Source: Bugulina stolonifera
Taxonomy: Eukaryota > Bryozoa > Gymnolaemata > Cheilostomatida > Bugulidae
Direction: 5' to 3'
Length of the DNA: 64,000 nt
Assembly (NCBI GenBank): GCA_935421135.1
Contig: OW285196.1
Coordinates: 10,785,001 to 10,849,000, forward strand
The notes below the pieces were generated by a model. It did no database searches. It was given only the letters and a program-made list of their open reading frames with translations, and had not been told where the DNA came from. The translations under genes and the position numbers were made by a program. Shown here piece after piece: positions 12,903 through 25,534 of the stretch; positions within the stretch are counted from its first letter, which is position 1; the number at the start of each line of letters is the position of its first letter.

Positions 12903-14690
12903 TTAAAATACTAGCCCACACTAACATTGTTAACCTTGGTGTGAGGTCTTCGAATGATCACGTTGTGATCGTGGTGACCTGTGGTCACGTGGTGATCGGG
13001 ACGCATGCGCGTGGATTGGGACAGTAGCGAGTGGACTGCGGTCAGTTGCACAAACGTATTTGTGCTGAGTGGAAGGATCGTTTTCTGTGATCACATTATT
13101 CTTATTTTCTGTTGTGCTAATCGTGTCGTGCTCTGGTAGCCAACACGTAGGTGGCGTAGGTGGTGGCTAAGGGGAGGTTGGAGAGCCATCGTAGAGCAGT
13201 TTGGTACTGCGTACTTATTATTATATCTTTCTTTACTGTAACTGTGCTGTTCAGTAAGACTACACTTGGTTAGTGTAGTAACATACTGGTAGTTGTGCTA
13301 AACAGGAATTGGCAAAATATCTATGTAATCCTATTTATTATTTGGTTGCATGGAATACTACTCACAAGCATTCAAATTAAACATCTCTAAAATAATGGTA
13401 TATCGCATACAAAAACCCATATATATGATGCTTTTGATGAGCTTGTTGTTTCTTCTTGAAGATGATATATAAGCGCATGTAAGCCGAATAAAAGCAGACC
13501 AAAAATATCTTTATTCATCACACCACGCCTTGAGTTGCCAACAAGGTGTTTCGTTACATAATTGTACATGTACAATGTACATGTACGTGCATAGGTGTAC
13601 TTTCATTAGTTACACTTTTAGTATACGTGTAATCTTCTCCAATTTGTTAAGCTATCAATAAAACATTAGCAAAAGCAAAACAGAATCACCATCTATTGCT
13701 GTTTGACCATATAGCTTACTTGAAATTTCGCTAAAGAGATTTTTAATTAAAATTGTTTTGACTGAAAGGTCTGGTGACTCTCGTGTATTGGTTGCACATA
13801 CACAGACTTTAGGCGTGATAAAAGTGGGCACTTGCTAGGAGTCAGTGAGCCCCAGTGAAGCTGCATATAATCACTACAAATTTTAAGTCATCTGAAGAGA
13901 GACTAGTGTAAGCTCTTGACAGGCTGCTCCACTGCTTTTGAAGCCCATCAATGAGCTTCTGCAATTTAATTACTATTTGAGAATTGAAATCACTCCTCTT
14001 TACTCCCATCACAGCTTTCACACTTTACTGTTATACTTGTACATGTGATGAGCATGAGAATCATTCCTACATTGATTAGCTTATTTGGTATGATTGGGAG
14101 GAAAATTAATGACACTATAATTAAAATTTGGCAGTCACCCAAGTTGCTGCAGAATGATACGAGAGTTTTACATGATAGTTTGAAAGTATGCACCCATTGA
14201 TGAGATAGCTCAGTGTGCATGTAGCTACAACATGTACATACTGCATAACTATTGTGTTGTAATAAGTAGAAGACACCTTGTGACCTGGCTATTAATATTC
14301 TCTTTTCTGTTCAAATCTGGAGTGACTAACTAGCTTGCAATTGCAATTAACTTTAGCCTCAGAACACAAAATACAGACTTTGAAACATGAAATCTTCTCT
14401 TACACTACCAAGCCAGCTTGCTCTTTACGTTCAAATTACAAGCTTATCTCAGTGGATGAGTCAACTATCTTTAATTTTCAAACTTCTTTTATAACAAGGA
14501 GAGTAAAATTGACACAACATCAACCACTTGGTGATATCACATGCATTTACTGACTGTATAATTGAGAGAACATGAAATTAGATGATTGCATATTATAAGT
14601 TATAAAAGATAAAACAATATTGATGGGTATTGAATGCAAACAAAAGTTTCCATTCTCTACTGTGCCTATGTATTTGTATCAAAACTTTGC
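12903..14690. other. intergenic DNA upstream of gene 1
   Basis: Contains a GATCAC/GTGATC-rich patch at about 12957-13005 and TACATGTA palindromes near 13563-13585. No gene is supported. Confidence 0.4.
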
Positions 14691-14776
14691 TATATAAAGC
14701 GACGGATTTCAATGATTAGTCACATCACATTTTGACAACACAAAAGACAGTCAATTCGGCAATACACCAATGCAAG
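14691..14776 (+). promoter_or_regulatory. gene 1 TATA box and 5' untranslated exon
   Basis: TATATAAAG at 14691-14699 is a good TATA box. Transcription would start roughly 25-30 bp downstream. The untranslated exon ends at 14776 with a donor (CAAG then GTTAGT), paired with the acceptor TTCTTTTTTAG at 14962, four bases before the start codon. Genes 3 and 5 have the same arrangement of a non-coding first exon. Confidence 0.6.
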
Positions 14777-14807
14777 GTTAGTAATACAAATTTCTAATCT
14801 CATTTAG

Positions 14808-14846
14808 AAGTATGAAAGTTGTATGAAAGGGGCAACTTTCATACTT
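14808..14846 (+). other. perfect hairpin in gene 1 5'UTR intron
   Basis: AAGTATGAAAGTTG is followed 11 bases later by its exact complement CAACTTTCATACTT. The 14-bp stem lies in the first intron of gene 1. Confidence 0.7.
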
Positions 14847-14965
14847 GCATAAACTAAAAACAATTGATAATGACTTAAGCAGACAATTTTGTTGCATTAC
14901 AACCTCATTCAACCACTTCAGTATACATGTATGTACAATATGATGAGCTTCTTCTTTTTTAGACA

Positions 14966-17256
14966 ATGCATCTAGCAACCGCAGTGCTCTTTTTAACTGC
15001 TATTCTCTTGGCAAGAGGAGCGTCTGACGTAGGAAATAAGACATATACTAATGGCTTGGTTTATAAAGACTATGCTTATGCTAACCCATACCCACACCTG
15101 TCACCCGGACTGCAAAAAGTACTTAGGCATCTTTCAGAACCTGAAAAAGAAGATATGATTGCAAAAATTAAGAAAGATCTGGTAAATGCTCAAGCACTTG
15201 CTCACCATATAAATGAATTAGTGTACTTAATTTCATTACCCATTCAACCCATTTCGCTATGTACAGTAGGTGCACCATTTGCAGCAGTTACGAGTAATTT
15301 CCTTTGCTTTGTAGCAGTGAAAGTTTTAATGATATATGATCTTTGGAAAAATGCATTTCATATTACACATGTAATGCTTTTATGGTTTGTTCTGTACATG
15401 TACCAAGTAATACTTTTACAGTCTAGTGGTGGCAACTTATTATTGTATTGTTGTTTTCAGCACGCACTGAAATCAATGAGCCGTAAGAAAAGAAGCGAAC
15501 CTGACAACTCCCACTATTGTTGCAGGATTACTGCTAAACAAGATCAACTGAAGCAATATGAAGTTGTAAGTAAAATTATATATTAATTAAACCAGCTAAA
15601 ATTTTGAGTCACTAGCATTCACATTAGGCCTAAGTTTAAGTAAAATCTCAGCTTGTTATAAATTTTTAAAAACTTTATATTTATGTGAGTATTTCTATGT
15701 AAAACACCTAAATTATAGATTAACATAATTGCTGAGTAGTCCGAAAATCATTAATATTATTATTTGCAAATAATAACTAATTTATATCACAAAATTCATG
15801 CCAACAGTCTTGTTTAACTCGTCTGACCCTATAGTAGAATGCGCAAAATTCTTTCGTCTTTTCTTGCGGTACAAGTATCTATTGTCGATACTATAATGCA
15901 AAGAAATTAATCATGCAAGTTATGTGTTCATAAAATCTTCCTCGCATAATTATTCATAGAATTTCAATCAGCACTGGGAGGTTCCTACTTATATACATGT
16001 ATATAACTTACTGATCTACTCTGTAGGTAAATTCACCGTTATTGCTATACCAATTTGCTACCTATACTGCTGTGAAGATGTACACACTAGTAGTGTAGGT
16101 TTAACTTGGAAATATTTTAGACAAAGCCGTCATATTGTACTAATGCGTACATTTTATAAAAATAATGTCAACTGCTAACTGAGCCTGGATCACTTTTCAA
16201 TATTTTACTCTTGAAAATCTTTCGCATTCTATCATTTTCTCATGCGGTCAAACAGAAGTCTTCAGTTGCTCAGCTAACGGATTAAAAACATGACTCGAAA
16301 GCAAAATATTGTTTACTTATGTCACTGGTGTATCTACTTCTTTAGGTCAGTGCAAAGACAGTCACTAAGTTTCTTAAGGAAAGTGGTGGTAGTCAAAAAT
16401 GTGGCACTTTTGGCTGGAGAAGATGTGGAACAACAAATAATAGAGTGGTGTATGTGTATCATAAGACCTTTCTAAGATCAATTCTGCATATTTTCAGCTT
16501 AAAACCTTTAAAATGGTGCTTTATGTCATACATTTATGAGAAAAACTTACAGCTATCACTAGTAAAGTTTTAAGTGACATAAAAAAAGTGATTCTCCTAT
16601 GAAATGCAAATTCTAAAGGCCTATTAGTTTTAAAAATTGTTCAGGTTTTTCCATGTGTTTGTAAGCAGTTAGAATACCAGGAATAATATTAAACTAGGGT
16701 AACAATGTATTTTCACGCAAAGTACATCTTCGTAAATATGCTTCATATTGAACAATCATATCATCTTTTTCCTTAACAGAACAGTAATAGAATACTACAT
16801 TGAGTACATGTACAAAAACGTCTCTGGGTTCGAAGATGGCTGCCCGGAGCCAGTCTGTTGTGAAGGATATGTGTACTCAGAAGTAGCTAAAAACTGCCTG
16901 AGTAAGCTATTAATACAGTTATGCAATATATTCTTAATTGGATGGTGAAATGGTAAATTTTTTTACAATGTACATGTATTTACCTGCACGCACATTCACG
17001 TGATAATCTCTCATAATATATGTGTTTATACTGATATTAATACTTACTGCATTTAACTCTGAGTAATTCTGACATGATATGCAAGCAATGTCAAGACAAT
17101 TATGCTTCACCTTATGGCATTCAAATGTTATACTATATTCTAACTTTTAGCATTGCGCATTTTGCAGCAGTGGTCCAGGTAGAAAGTCTACTCAGCGTGA
17201 TAACCCTCAACTACGATGTTCTGAAATATCTTGCTAGTGGAGGGATTTTTCGCTAG
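14966..17256 (+). CDS. EMI-like secreted protein, gene 1 (type A)
   Basis: Five coding exons are read by eye: 14966-15181, 15461-15565, 16346-16455, 16780-16901 and 17168-17256, giving about 213 residues. Residues 1-19 are a signal peptide (M-H-L-A-T-A-V-L-F-L-T). A pro-region follows, ending at the basic site S-R-K-K-R (about residue 83), a likely furin-type cleavage point. The mature part has N-S-H-Y-C-C-R-I, then C-G-T-F-G-W-R-R-C, then Y-Y-I-E-Y, then P-V-C-C-E-G-Y and N-C: eight cysteines in an order resembling the EMI domain (W-R-C and a late C-C-x-G-Y). The C-terminal exon is helix-like. The exon 4 donor (TATGT then GTATCA) was chosen because its phase fits exon 5; it is weak. An AATAAA lies at about 17536. 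Function is unknown; a secreted matrix or signalling role is inference. Confidence 0.7.
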
Positions 17257-18893
17257 AATGCCGCACACGTCAGATATGCATGATCACAAACAAAGTACTG
17301 AACGATGCTGGAAATGACACAATTAAAAAATAGCACTTTTAATAACTACTAATCATAATTCATTCAACGTTGTAAAACAAGTTCTATAGAAATTCCAGAG
17401 CAGTTTTCTCATTTCAGTTGAGAATCACCATTCTACAAAATTCTTGAGACCCAATTGTGTAGAATGCAGATGTATAAATTGCTGTATAGGAAACAAAACA
17501 TATTTCAGAATTTGGTCTTTTTAATTTTAGAATGGCAAATAAACTAATGTAGGCTACGAGTGATTATTTGGCAAATAACACTTTTACACATGTATAGCTT
17601 TTTTTTACAGCAACTAACACACATCTGTATGCATATCTTTCTATAATGATTGTTTTCACTTTAACCCAAGCTACATGTATATGTATGAGAAGAACTAACT
17701 CTAATAATACTGTGTAATACATAATAAAGTTTGTTTTGGCAAAACTGCAAGTTAAAATTGTGTCTTCTGCATTTTGATAGTACATGTGGGACACAATGCA
17801 AAACAAAATTTACAACATTCAACCCTCGTGCATTGTACAATAACTGTTTTGTTAGCTAATGAGAAGCTAGCAAGTTAGATATAAAGTGATTTTGGGGTTA
17901 TCGCTGTCCATCTATTCATCTTCGCTAAACATGTCATACAACCACCTAAAAATGTAGTGATATGCAAACAGAATAACCACTAGCTTCAAATGTTTGAATA
18001 TACGGTACAATGCACATTGCTAATGGAATCTGTATAAATATAATCCTTTATTTTGCAAATCTCTTCATCGAGCCCGAATACATTGAATAATATTAAAATC
18101 TTTCTTTGCAGTTCAGCCTAAATATTCATTTCAATACATAAAACACACTTTAAGATGTTGATTATTGCAACAAGCATAGCCAAACCAACAGTTTCAAAAT
18201 TTGAATATAAATATATCTAACAACAGTACACCAAGTAGTAAATAGCAACCAAGCTTACATCAAATTTGCATAATGTAGTTGCAAGGGTGAATAGCAAATT
18301 GAAAGTGAAGTAAAAGCTTTTCTTCTGGCACATGATGAAAAAATACCAAATCATCAACTTTTAAACTGAGCTGAAATTAGGTATCTGCTGATGGGTATTT
18401 AGAAGAACGCACTTCACCATACGGAATTACCACACAGAGAATGTTATAATAGTAGCTAGTTAAAACTAATATAATATAAAAAGCTACTGTCAATGCATGT
18501 ATATAGCATCTAACTAAGTTATGCAATACAACCAATATTAAACCACATTTCTGGCACAATCAAATTTGGTGACAAAATAATATATAACTGTCTTCTGCCG
18601 CACATTTCATGAACCCTGACTAACCTTGTGAGGAAGGCCCAGATGGTGTGGTCTTTTTTGACAAGTTAGGGGTTGAGGAGTTGCCTTGAAGTCATGCTGG
18701 CTTGCATGACCTCAAGGAATTTTACAGTGTATATGAGTCACAGAAGCAGTGTTCGAAGTGTGGTTACACGGGAGTATGCGGTGCGCACCCACCTCAATTT
18801 TAGCAGTTTTACGGCCAACAGGCGTGTACCCTCATTGTAATAGCTATATGTAGTTTTCCCCCCACACAGTCACAGTGGACCTAATAGTGTATG
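17257..18893. other. intergenic DNA downstream of gene 1
   Basis: Apart from the likely poly(A) signal of gene 1 at about 17536, no gene or recognisable element is seen. Confidence 0.4.
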
Positions 18894-18901
18894 GGTAGAG
18901 T
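18894..18901. repeat. hAT target-site duplication, left
   Basis: GGTAGAGT immediately precedes TAGTGCTGCAC. The same eight bases follow the matching inverted end at 34012-34019. Confidence 0.85.
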
Positions 18902-19576
18902 TAGTGCTGCACAGTGTTTCGGTTTCAAACGATGTTTACGGTGTAAAACCTGCCGGTGTTTGACATCGTCATTTTTTATTTGCACCGAATCGTACCGGCA
19001 TCGTGCCCAAACGATATATCGATGGTTCGGTGCAGTTTGATGTTATCGAGCCAGAGCGCTATGCCAGTAATCATTCAATATTAATGCGGTCTAATATCAC
19101 GTGGTCTTGTTTACCTCACTTGAAACTAGGTTGCATACTGTCGTGTTTCCGTTTTCACTGACGACTCTTGACAGTGATCGCAGCTGTGGTTGATAGGCCA
19201 TTGTCGAGGCAATAATTGTAATAAGTTACGTTGTTTAGCAAATTGTGTGTCATTCCATATCACCTGTAGTACATCATGTTATATTCTATCATTTGTATGT
19301 GATTGCTTTGTTTACGAACAGCGAACTAGAATAGAATAGTAGTATGGTCTAATATAATTATGTTATTAAATTTGAACAGAACATTCCATTGGATTAATTA
19401 TATTATTACAATTAACCTACAAATGTAATGTTTAAATTTGATTTAATCGTCGCTTGTAGCTGTAGCTAAGAGTAGGTACAATGCTTACAATGATCAATTA
19501 TTGCTTATATTTAATATGCATTATATTTATATTAATTTAATTAAATATAATTATAGTGGTATAGTCAGCACAGATC

Positions 19577-20139
19577 TACACAGTCACGTCCCTAAACCCG
19601 GTACATGTTAGCCCTAGATCTCAAAAATCTCCTGGTGATCTACCACCCCACCCGTCCCATCAACCAATCCCAGCCCTAAAAATCCAGTCTACATGTATGT
19701 GCAAAGCCCTAGAACCTAACTTCCTCACCGCGAGTGGGGTTCTTAAAAACCGAGTCGGCTACTCCTCAGAATCCAGGCTAAAGAACAAACCCCAAACCCC
19801 ACCACGCCCACGGCACGAGCGAGGGGCGTGTGCACGCGCCCTCCGCCCTGCGAATCCTACCCGTCCTCCCCTCCCTGTCCCGTCCTCCTCCTCTCTGCCT
19901 CACCCTCCGCCGGTGACGATCATCCTGCGAGGGTCCGGCCGCAGCCCGGCGGCGCCACAGCCTCACCCTCTTGCCCCGGCGCCGCCTCGGCTGGACCGGG
20001 AGGTGCAGCGTGTGCGAGTGATAGTGAGGTGGAAAATGTCACGCGGGGTTTAGGGTTTGTGACGAGCGCATAGACGTCGTCCGTGCAGAGTTTACGGCGC
20101 TGACTACACTACGATAAGAGATTTACCGGATGGTGTCTC
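19577..20139 (+). repeat. terminal inverted repeat (left) of DNA polymerase element
   Basis: The sequence beginning TACACAGTCACGTCCCTAAA matches the reverse complement of 32465-32998 over ~550 bp, including GAGTAGCCGACTCGG / CCGAGTCGGCTACTC and the inner GATAAGAGATTTACCGGATG block. It is much more GC-rich than its surroundings. The copies differ at scattered positions and by indels. Confidence 0.85.
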
Positions 20140-20914
20140 CGGATGGCTTCTCGAACAAGCTGTCAACTTCCTCGGAAGGAACTGCTAAGACCGAACTGGT
20201 TGGGACAACACCGCACCCGAGCGCCCCTCCGTCCGAGCGCCCTCAGACCTCAAATGAGAGACTCACGTAAACAGGCTCATTCACCCCGGAACCCTCCCTG
20301 AGGGAGTTCGTTCGTCCCCGCGACGAGCGGCGAGGGAAAGTGGAGGCGCTCGAAACCATAGACTCGAGGTGGTTCGACAACGGCGTCCTCACTCAGGGAT
20401 GTAAGCGGAGAGATGGATGTCCTCTCCGCCTCCTCCTCATCATCATCATTATCGTCGTCATCATTGTCGCCATCATCATCATCACCATCCTGCAAATATA
20501 GCCACCTCCGTGATGACGCCGTTGTCTCACTACCGATTTTGACCACCGCGCCCACTTTCCCCTGGGTAGCAAACTCCGATAGGAGGAGAGCGATGTCAAC
20601 CCCCCACCCGCCTACGAATGAAGGTAGGAGGCAAAACGGGGTCTGATAAAGGGTTGAGTGTGAGCGGAAGTTGCACTAGCTCCGTCTACTCATCTAGTTT
20701 AGAGAGGTGGATGGTTTCTAATGTACAAAATAGTGTTTTATTGCCCGGTTTTAAGGCTACAACCGGCAAACCCTCCGTTCTGAGGACAGAGACCTCTTAC
20801 AATAGAGAGTAAACGTGAAAGTATAATACAAGCCTATGTACAAGGGTTACGATATAGTGTTCGTTTACTCTCCAATTTACCGGATAAAGTAGCCCCACCT
20901 TCGGGAGATTGTTA
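20140..20914. other. sub-terminal region of DNA polymerase element
   Basis: A TCATCA/TCGTCA-rich stretch (20433-20490) would encode an Asp-rich run on the - strand but is otherwise featureless. The block at 20727-20815 (TTTTAAGGCTACAACCGG) is inversely repeated at 32262-32350, extending terminal symmetry inward. Confidence 0.5.
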
Positions 20915-23735
20915 CTAGCATTCTATAGGGCTTGTACTCACCCCGGCCTCGTCAACCTTCCGCTTGCCATAGAAGTAGGTGAATCCGGTCTTGAGCTGGG
21001 TGTAGCTATAAGTTTGGTTTCTCTTTTTGACACAACCCCGGTTGTCTCCTCTCAGGGATTCTCCTGTCCTGAGCACGGAGAGGAACTTCTCCTTGGCTAG
21101 GGTGTTTCCTTTTTTGTTTAGTCCTTTGCTGCCATACTTGCTATCACCATCAGTGTCTTTGAGTTAGTGCAATAACACCCTCTCCCCGAAGCTCCTCTTT
21201 GAACAGACCGGGAGTGTGCATCTCATATCGCTGCACCCTCTCACAACATTCTCTCATCTCCCACTCTTGCCCGACCACTTTGGATGCAATGAAATCTCCC
21301 TTGTGCTCATTGCAGAAGGCTCTGGGAAATCAATCACTGTATTCTCCGTAGAACTCTTCCTTTTTATCTTTTCGGTTGACCTCGTCTATACTACGAGCGC
21401 TCAGGGCCATATAAGCGCTGTCCGTGTCCATTTCTACGTACTCAAAGTTCTCTCTGATGACAAATCTGCGAAAAGAATGTGGGCGGGATCAGAAGAGGTT
21501 GACATCAAAGAAAGTGGTTGAATGCGAAGAAAGAATGGTGAATGATTCGATGAATCTTCATATAGTGTAGTTCTACTCAACTATCCATAAAGTCGTAGTA
21601 GAACTCAAGCATTCTCAGCTTGGCCCTCTGGCGGATGACGAATCCTGCGACAGATGGAATGTCCATTCGAATCTGAAAGAAAGAGAGAGAGAGCCCACCA
21701 CCACTCGGGAAAAAGTTTACGAAATCAAGAGTCAAGGAGAAAGAAGATTGTCAACACTCACCTTTTTCTTGTGAAGCTCTGTTTCAAAGTAGTTTTCGTC
21801 AACCTCGTTGAGACTTGAAAAGTGCTTACTCTTCACTTTGACACCTGCCTCCTCTACCATACCCACATACTTGACAGTCTTATGTTTTTCCTTATTTGCT
21901 CTGGTCTTTCCATAGGCTGAATTCCCAATGAGCTTGCTAGTGCTGGCCAAGAGGGCAAGGTCGGGGTCCAGATCTCCCCCTCTCCTAGTATTTGAGACCG
22001 ACGAACCAAAGTGTTTGTGGACAGGGCACAGGATAAAGTGAGCGAACTGATAGATTCTGGTAATTGTTAGACCTTGATGTAGATAACATCTAGCCGAAAC
22101 CTTAGCATTCGCTAAGGTCTTTTCAAGAATCCGCTGCATTCAGCAAAAGCATGCGTATGTTTGCTAAGCTGTTCTCTTCCAACATTCACGTTCTTGAATA
22201 TGGGAGTCATCTCAGAGAACTTCGCTTTCAGGTGTTCAGGCATGGTCATGTCACACTCTACTAGACTGTAGTACTCTCCGCTACGAATGTTGTTGATTAT
22301 CTTCTCGAGGTTGATGCAATCGCTGTCCGGGTAGAGAGAGGAAAAGAAGAGGGTGAGAAATGTCCTAACCCCTTCATCCGAATGAACTCGCTCATCCCAC
22401 TCGCGCTCCCAGATGGTGATGAGCTTATTGCCTAGAGCCCTGAGCCTAGAGCATGTATTCTTTTTCCTTGCAGTGCCTGCACCAAGTTCATTTCTTGTCT
22501 TGCTTCTAATGCCTTTTTCCTCTTTTCCTCCCAACTCGCACCCATGTCCATGCCCGTAGCAACCGTGGAATTGGTAGACTGTCCGACTCTGTTCACCATA
22601 ACCATCCACCGGCAGGTTGTGAGAGCTTATCCTCATTTCTCCTCCGTTCTGTTGGTGAAGGATGACCTCTCCACTCTTCCACGATTGAAACTCCAGCCAT
22701 CCACGCGCAGCCTTGCTAAACTTTTTCACGGGTTCCAGAGCAAAGCATTGACTCTCCAGACTATGCTTGGGATAACCAGTGGGCATATCTCCTATCATAC
22801 AGTACAGGTAGAGAGCGTTAGCGTCAACCCCCATACATCCTCTTTCGAATAGAGGTCACTCCAACCTCATGATATCTGTGAAAGATAATGCTTGGTCCTC
22901 CCACGAGATTGTCACGTAGAGTATGGTACAGACTTTTGCTCTCCTCATCGAACAGGCAGACAGGTTGTGGATTGCGAAGTTTGTCTCGGAGAGACATTAA
23001 CCTATGCCGTGGGAGTGCGTAGGCGTAAGGTCGGGCCTCCACCTCCATAAACGACCATCTAATAGCCAAGCCTGGAAGTGAGATTGCTGATTTCAGCGTA
23101 TCAATACCCTTTTGACGATCGATAGCTCTGACGTGAAATGGCCTTGATGAAAGGTCTCATATTGAGGTTGTTGTACCAGAGAAAATCCCTGAACGTTCGC
23201 ATGTTCTCCCTTTCCCACACGAGTTGACAATGGTGATAATCCTGTTCACTTAGCTCTTGCTGAGTCAGCGTGTTGAAGAAACTCTCTTGGGGAGGAAGAC
23301 AGCTATGAGCCAGTTTCCCCAGGGAATACACCCAGTCGTAAGGAAAAAAACCCTTACTCTCCGACACACCAAACGCCTTCAAGTATTTAGAGTAGTTAAG
23401 GCCTGGTGCGATAAAGTTGCATATGTCAAGGAACCTGAAACGTCTACTCTCCACGCAAGACATACTGTTAACACGCTTGACAACAAAGACGAAATCTTCT
23501 CTCTCCACCTCTTGTAGAGAGCGCAGCAAAGGTCCCTTTAGTATATTTAGGTCATACTTTTGTGAGTTGAAGCCAACCACAGGGACACTGGAGATGTGCT
23601 GTTCCAACTCACCTACCAATCCAGAAAGACTGGACTCTAGTCAGTAGGTCGAGGCGTTAGAGAACTTGTCGTCAGCAAAGGCTTCTTTTCTCTCTGCCCG
23701 ATTCGCAAGGAAGGTAGAGAGACGCTAGCGCACAT
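20915..23735 (-). pseudogene. protein-primed family B DNA polymerase, C-terminal part
   Basis: Reading on the - strand from the LINE junction, fragments in changing frames show exonuclease motif II (G-F-N-S-Q-K-Y-D-L-N, about 23560), polymerase motif A (D-A-N-A-L-Y-L-Y-C, about 22820), motif B (K-L-I-G-N-S-A-Y-G-K, about 21920) and motif C (M-D-T-D-S, about 21420), then a thumb-like tail ending at a TAG at 20915-20917. Introns are visible: a GTGAGT donor near 21770 joins an acceptor near 21673, and another acceptor lies near 21478. Frameshifts occur near 23110, 22840 and 21165. A TGA stands where Trp is usual before F-P shortly after motif C. The donor before the motif C exon reads TTGAGT instead of GTGAGT. 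All key motifs survive, but the copy is disabled. It would have replicated the element using a terminal protein as primer. Confidence 0.85.
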
Positions 23736-23842
23736 CCCGGAGCTATAGCTATAGTTTTCAAAGCTTTTATTATAGCATTTTACATTATACACTGGTTTAG
23801 CTTTACATTCAGTAAAATTGTGAAGACAATTTGGAATAAATA

Positions 23843-25534
23843 TTGTCAGAAATGCCACCCGGACCTCCAACTCCAAATTCTGTCACCACAAGGCAGCAGC
23901 AGCAAAGGAAAACGTCCGCGTCAACACAGGATTCCAGTAACAACCTAGTCGAGCTATATAAAAAGCTTGACAAAAAAATTGATAACGTCCTGTCCAGCTT
24001 GTCAAAATTGGAGACAAGGCTGACAGCACTGGAAGAATTACAACAGAACCACACCAAATCTATTACACAGGCAGAAAATAAAATCTGTGCTGTTCAAGAG
24101 GAACAACGTACTCAAGCAGCCTCGTTAGATTTTGCTCACAGTGAAATAGAAGATACCAAGGAAAAATGTGGCAATCTTCAAAAGCAGCTTGATGATATCA
24201 ATGCTCGCCTGACAGAAATCAGTCATTCACAGCAGTCAGTAAATAAAAGCCAGCCGGAAAAATCCTACCAAAATCTTCTCATCACTGGAATACCTGAAAC
24301 TCAACGCGAAGACCTTGCTATTGTGATAACTACCCTTGCTGACAAAATTGATCTGAAGATAACACCGAATGATATCTGTAGTGTCTATCGTACAAAGAGC
24401 AAAAACATATATGTCAAGTTCAATTCAGAGCTTGTGCGAGATAAATTCTACAAAGGAAGACGTCTTTTGCACACTAAGAAAATTACAACCAAATCACTGG
24501 GCATGCAGACTGAAGGTACGATCTATATCAACGAGGTGTTAGATGACAAACAGAGACAATTATTCTATCAGGCAAGAGGGAAAAGAAAAGAACTAAATTA
24601 TATGTTCATATGGACATACCATGGTGCAAATTACATCAAGAAAAGCAGTGACAGTGATCTGATTAAAGTTATTACCCAATCAGCTACAGTAATTTATTCA
24701 TTGCAACACCAGACACACCCTCTTATCACTATGGCTGAGTTTACCTCAATCACCCAGAGTGCAGAAACAGCTTTCTCAGACACACAGGCGCTGCTATACC
24801 ACGAGCCACTACTTTCAACAAATAGAGTAAAAAGTTTCATTTTCGAGAAAGATTTTAACATTCTTCACATAAATATTCGAAGCTTGAATGATAAGTTTGA
24901 AGATTTTAATTTGATGCTTGCTGAACTAAACACTGTGTTTTCCTGCATTGTCATATCAGAAACATGGTTACTTGAGTCTGATTATATTGATCAATATTCA
25001 TTACCTAGATACAATTTATTTTGCAGTTCCCGTAAGAATGTGAGAGGGGGCGGTATTTGCATTTATGTCCATCAGAAGTTTGAGGCTAGAGTTGGGGCAG
25101 TTCGTCTGGCGGGGAGTGAGGCATTGGAGGCCGAACTGTGGTGTCGGGGGGCCGTGATGTTTTCTGTCCTCTGTGTGTACCGCTCTCCCTCGGGTGAGTT
25201 GCCGGCGTTTCTAGGGGATTTCACTGGGGTTTTGGGGGCCCTCTCCGCGTGTTCGCTGGTGGTTGGCGACATTAATGTAGACCTCAATCCTTTAAATAGC
25301 TCATTTTTAAGCCATGGTACTCAAAATTATTTAAAAATTTTAAATAATTATGAATTTTATAATACAATTCTGAGCCCCACTCGATATGGAAATCGCAAAG
25401 ACAGCCTACTTGACCACTTATTAATTAACAGGTTGAAAACCAGCACAAGAACATGCACAGTTGATTATCTGCTAGCTGATCATCAGCCGTGCATAGGCTC
25501 ATTTCAAATTAGCAACAGACTATCAACTCTGTAA
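23843..25534 (+). pseudogene. LINE ORF: coiled coil, RRM-like domain and APE endonuclease
   Basis: One 563-codon frame holds a long coiled coil (about residues 30-135), an RRM/C-terminal-like domain of the L1-ORF1p kind (L-L-I-T-G-I-P-E-T, about 150-245) and an APE-type endonuclease (L-H-I-N-I-R-S-L, I-S-E-T-W-L, V-Y-R-S-P, V-V-G-D-I-N-V-D-L, D-H-L-L-I-N, A-D-H-Q-P). The frame stops at a TAA (25532-25534) and the next RT portion is in the same frame, so a single in-frame stop separates them. ORF1 and endonuclease in one frame suggests either a fused polyprotein or loss of an intervening stop. Codons 410-480 are strikingly GC-rich compared with both sides. Confidence 0.8.

Noticed and set aside
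15182..15460. Read-through of gene 1 exon 2 into a 206-codon ORF
   Set aside because: The extra segment is intronic: good donor at 15182, good acceptor at 15460, and paralogs join the same exons directly.
19697..20073. Pro/Arg-rich ORFs in the left terminal repeat and their mirror at 32503-32748
   Set aside because: They lie inside the GC-rich inverted repeats and are by-products of high GC content.
20277..20555. 92-codon Asp/Glu-rich ORF near the left end of the DNA polymerase element
   Set aside because: The acidic run comes from a TCA/TCG repeat and there is no other conserved feature; a real gene is possible but unsupported.
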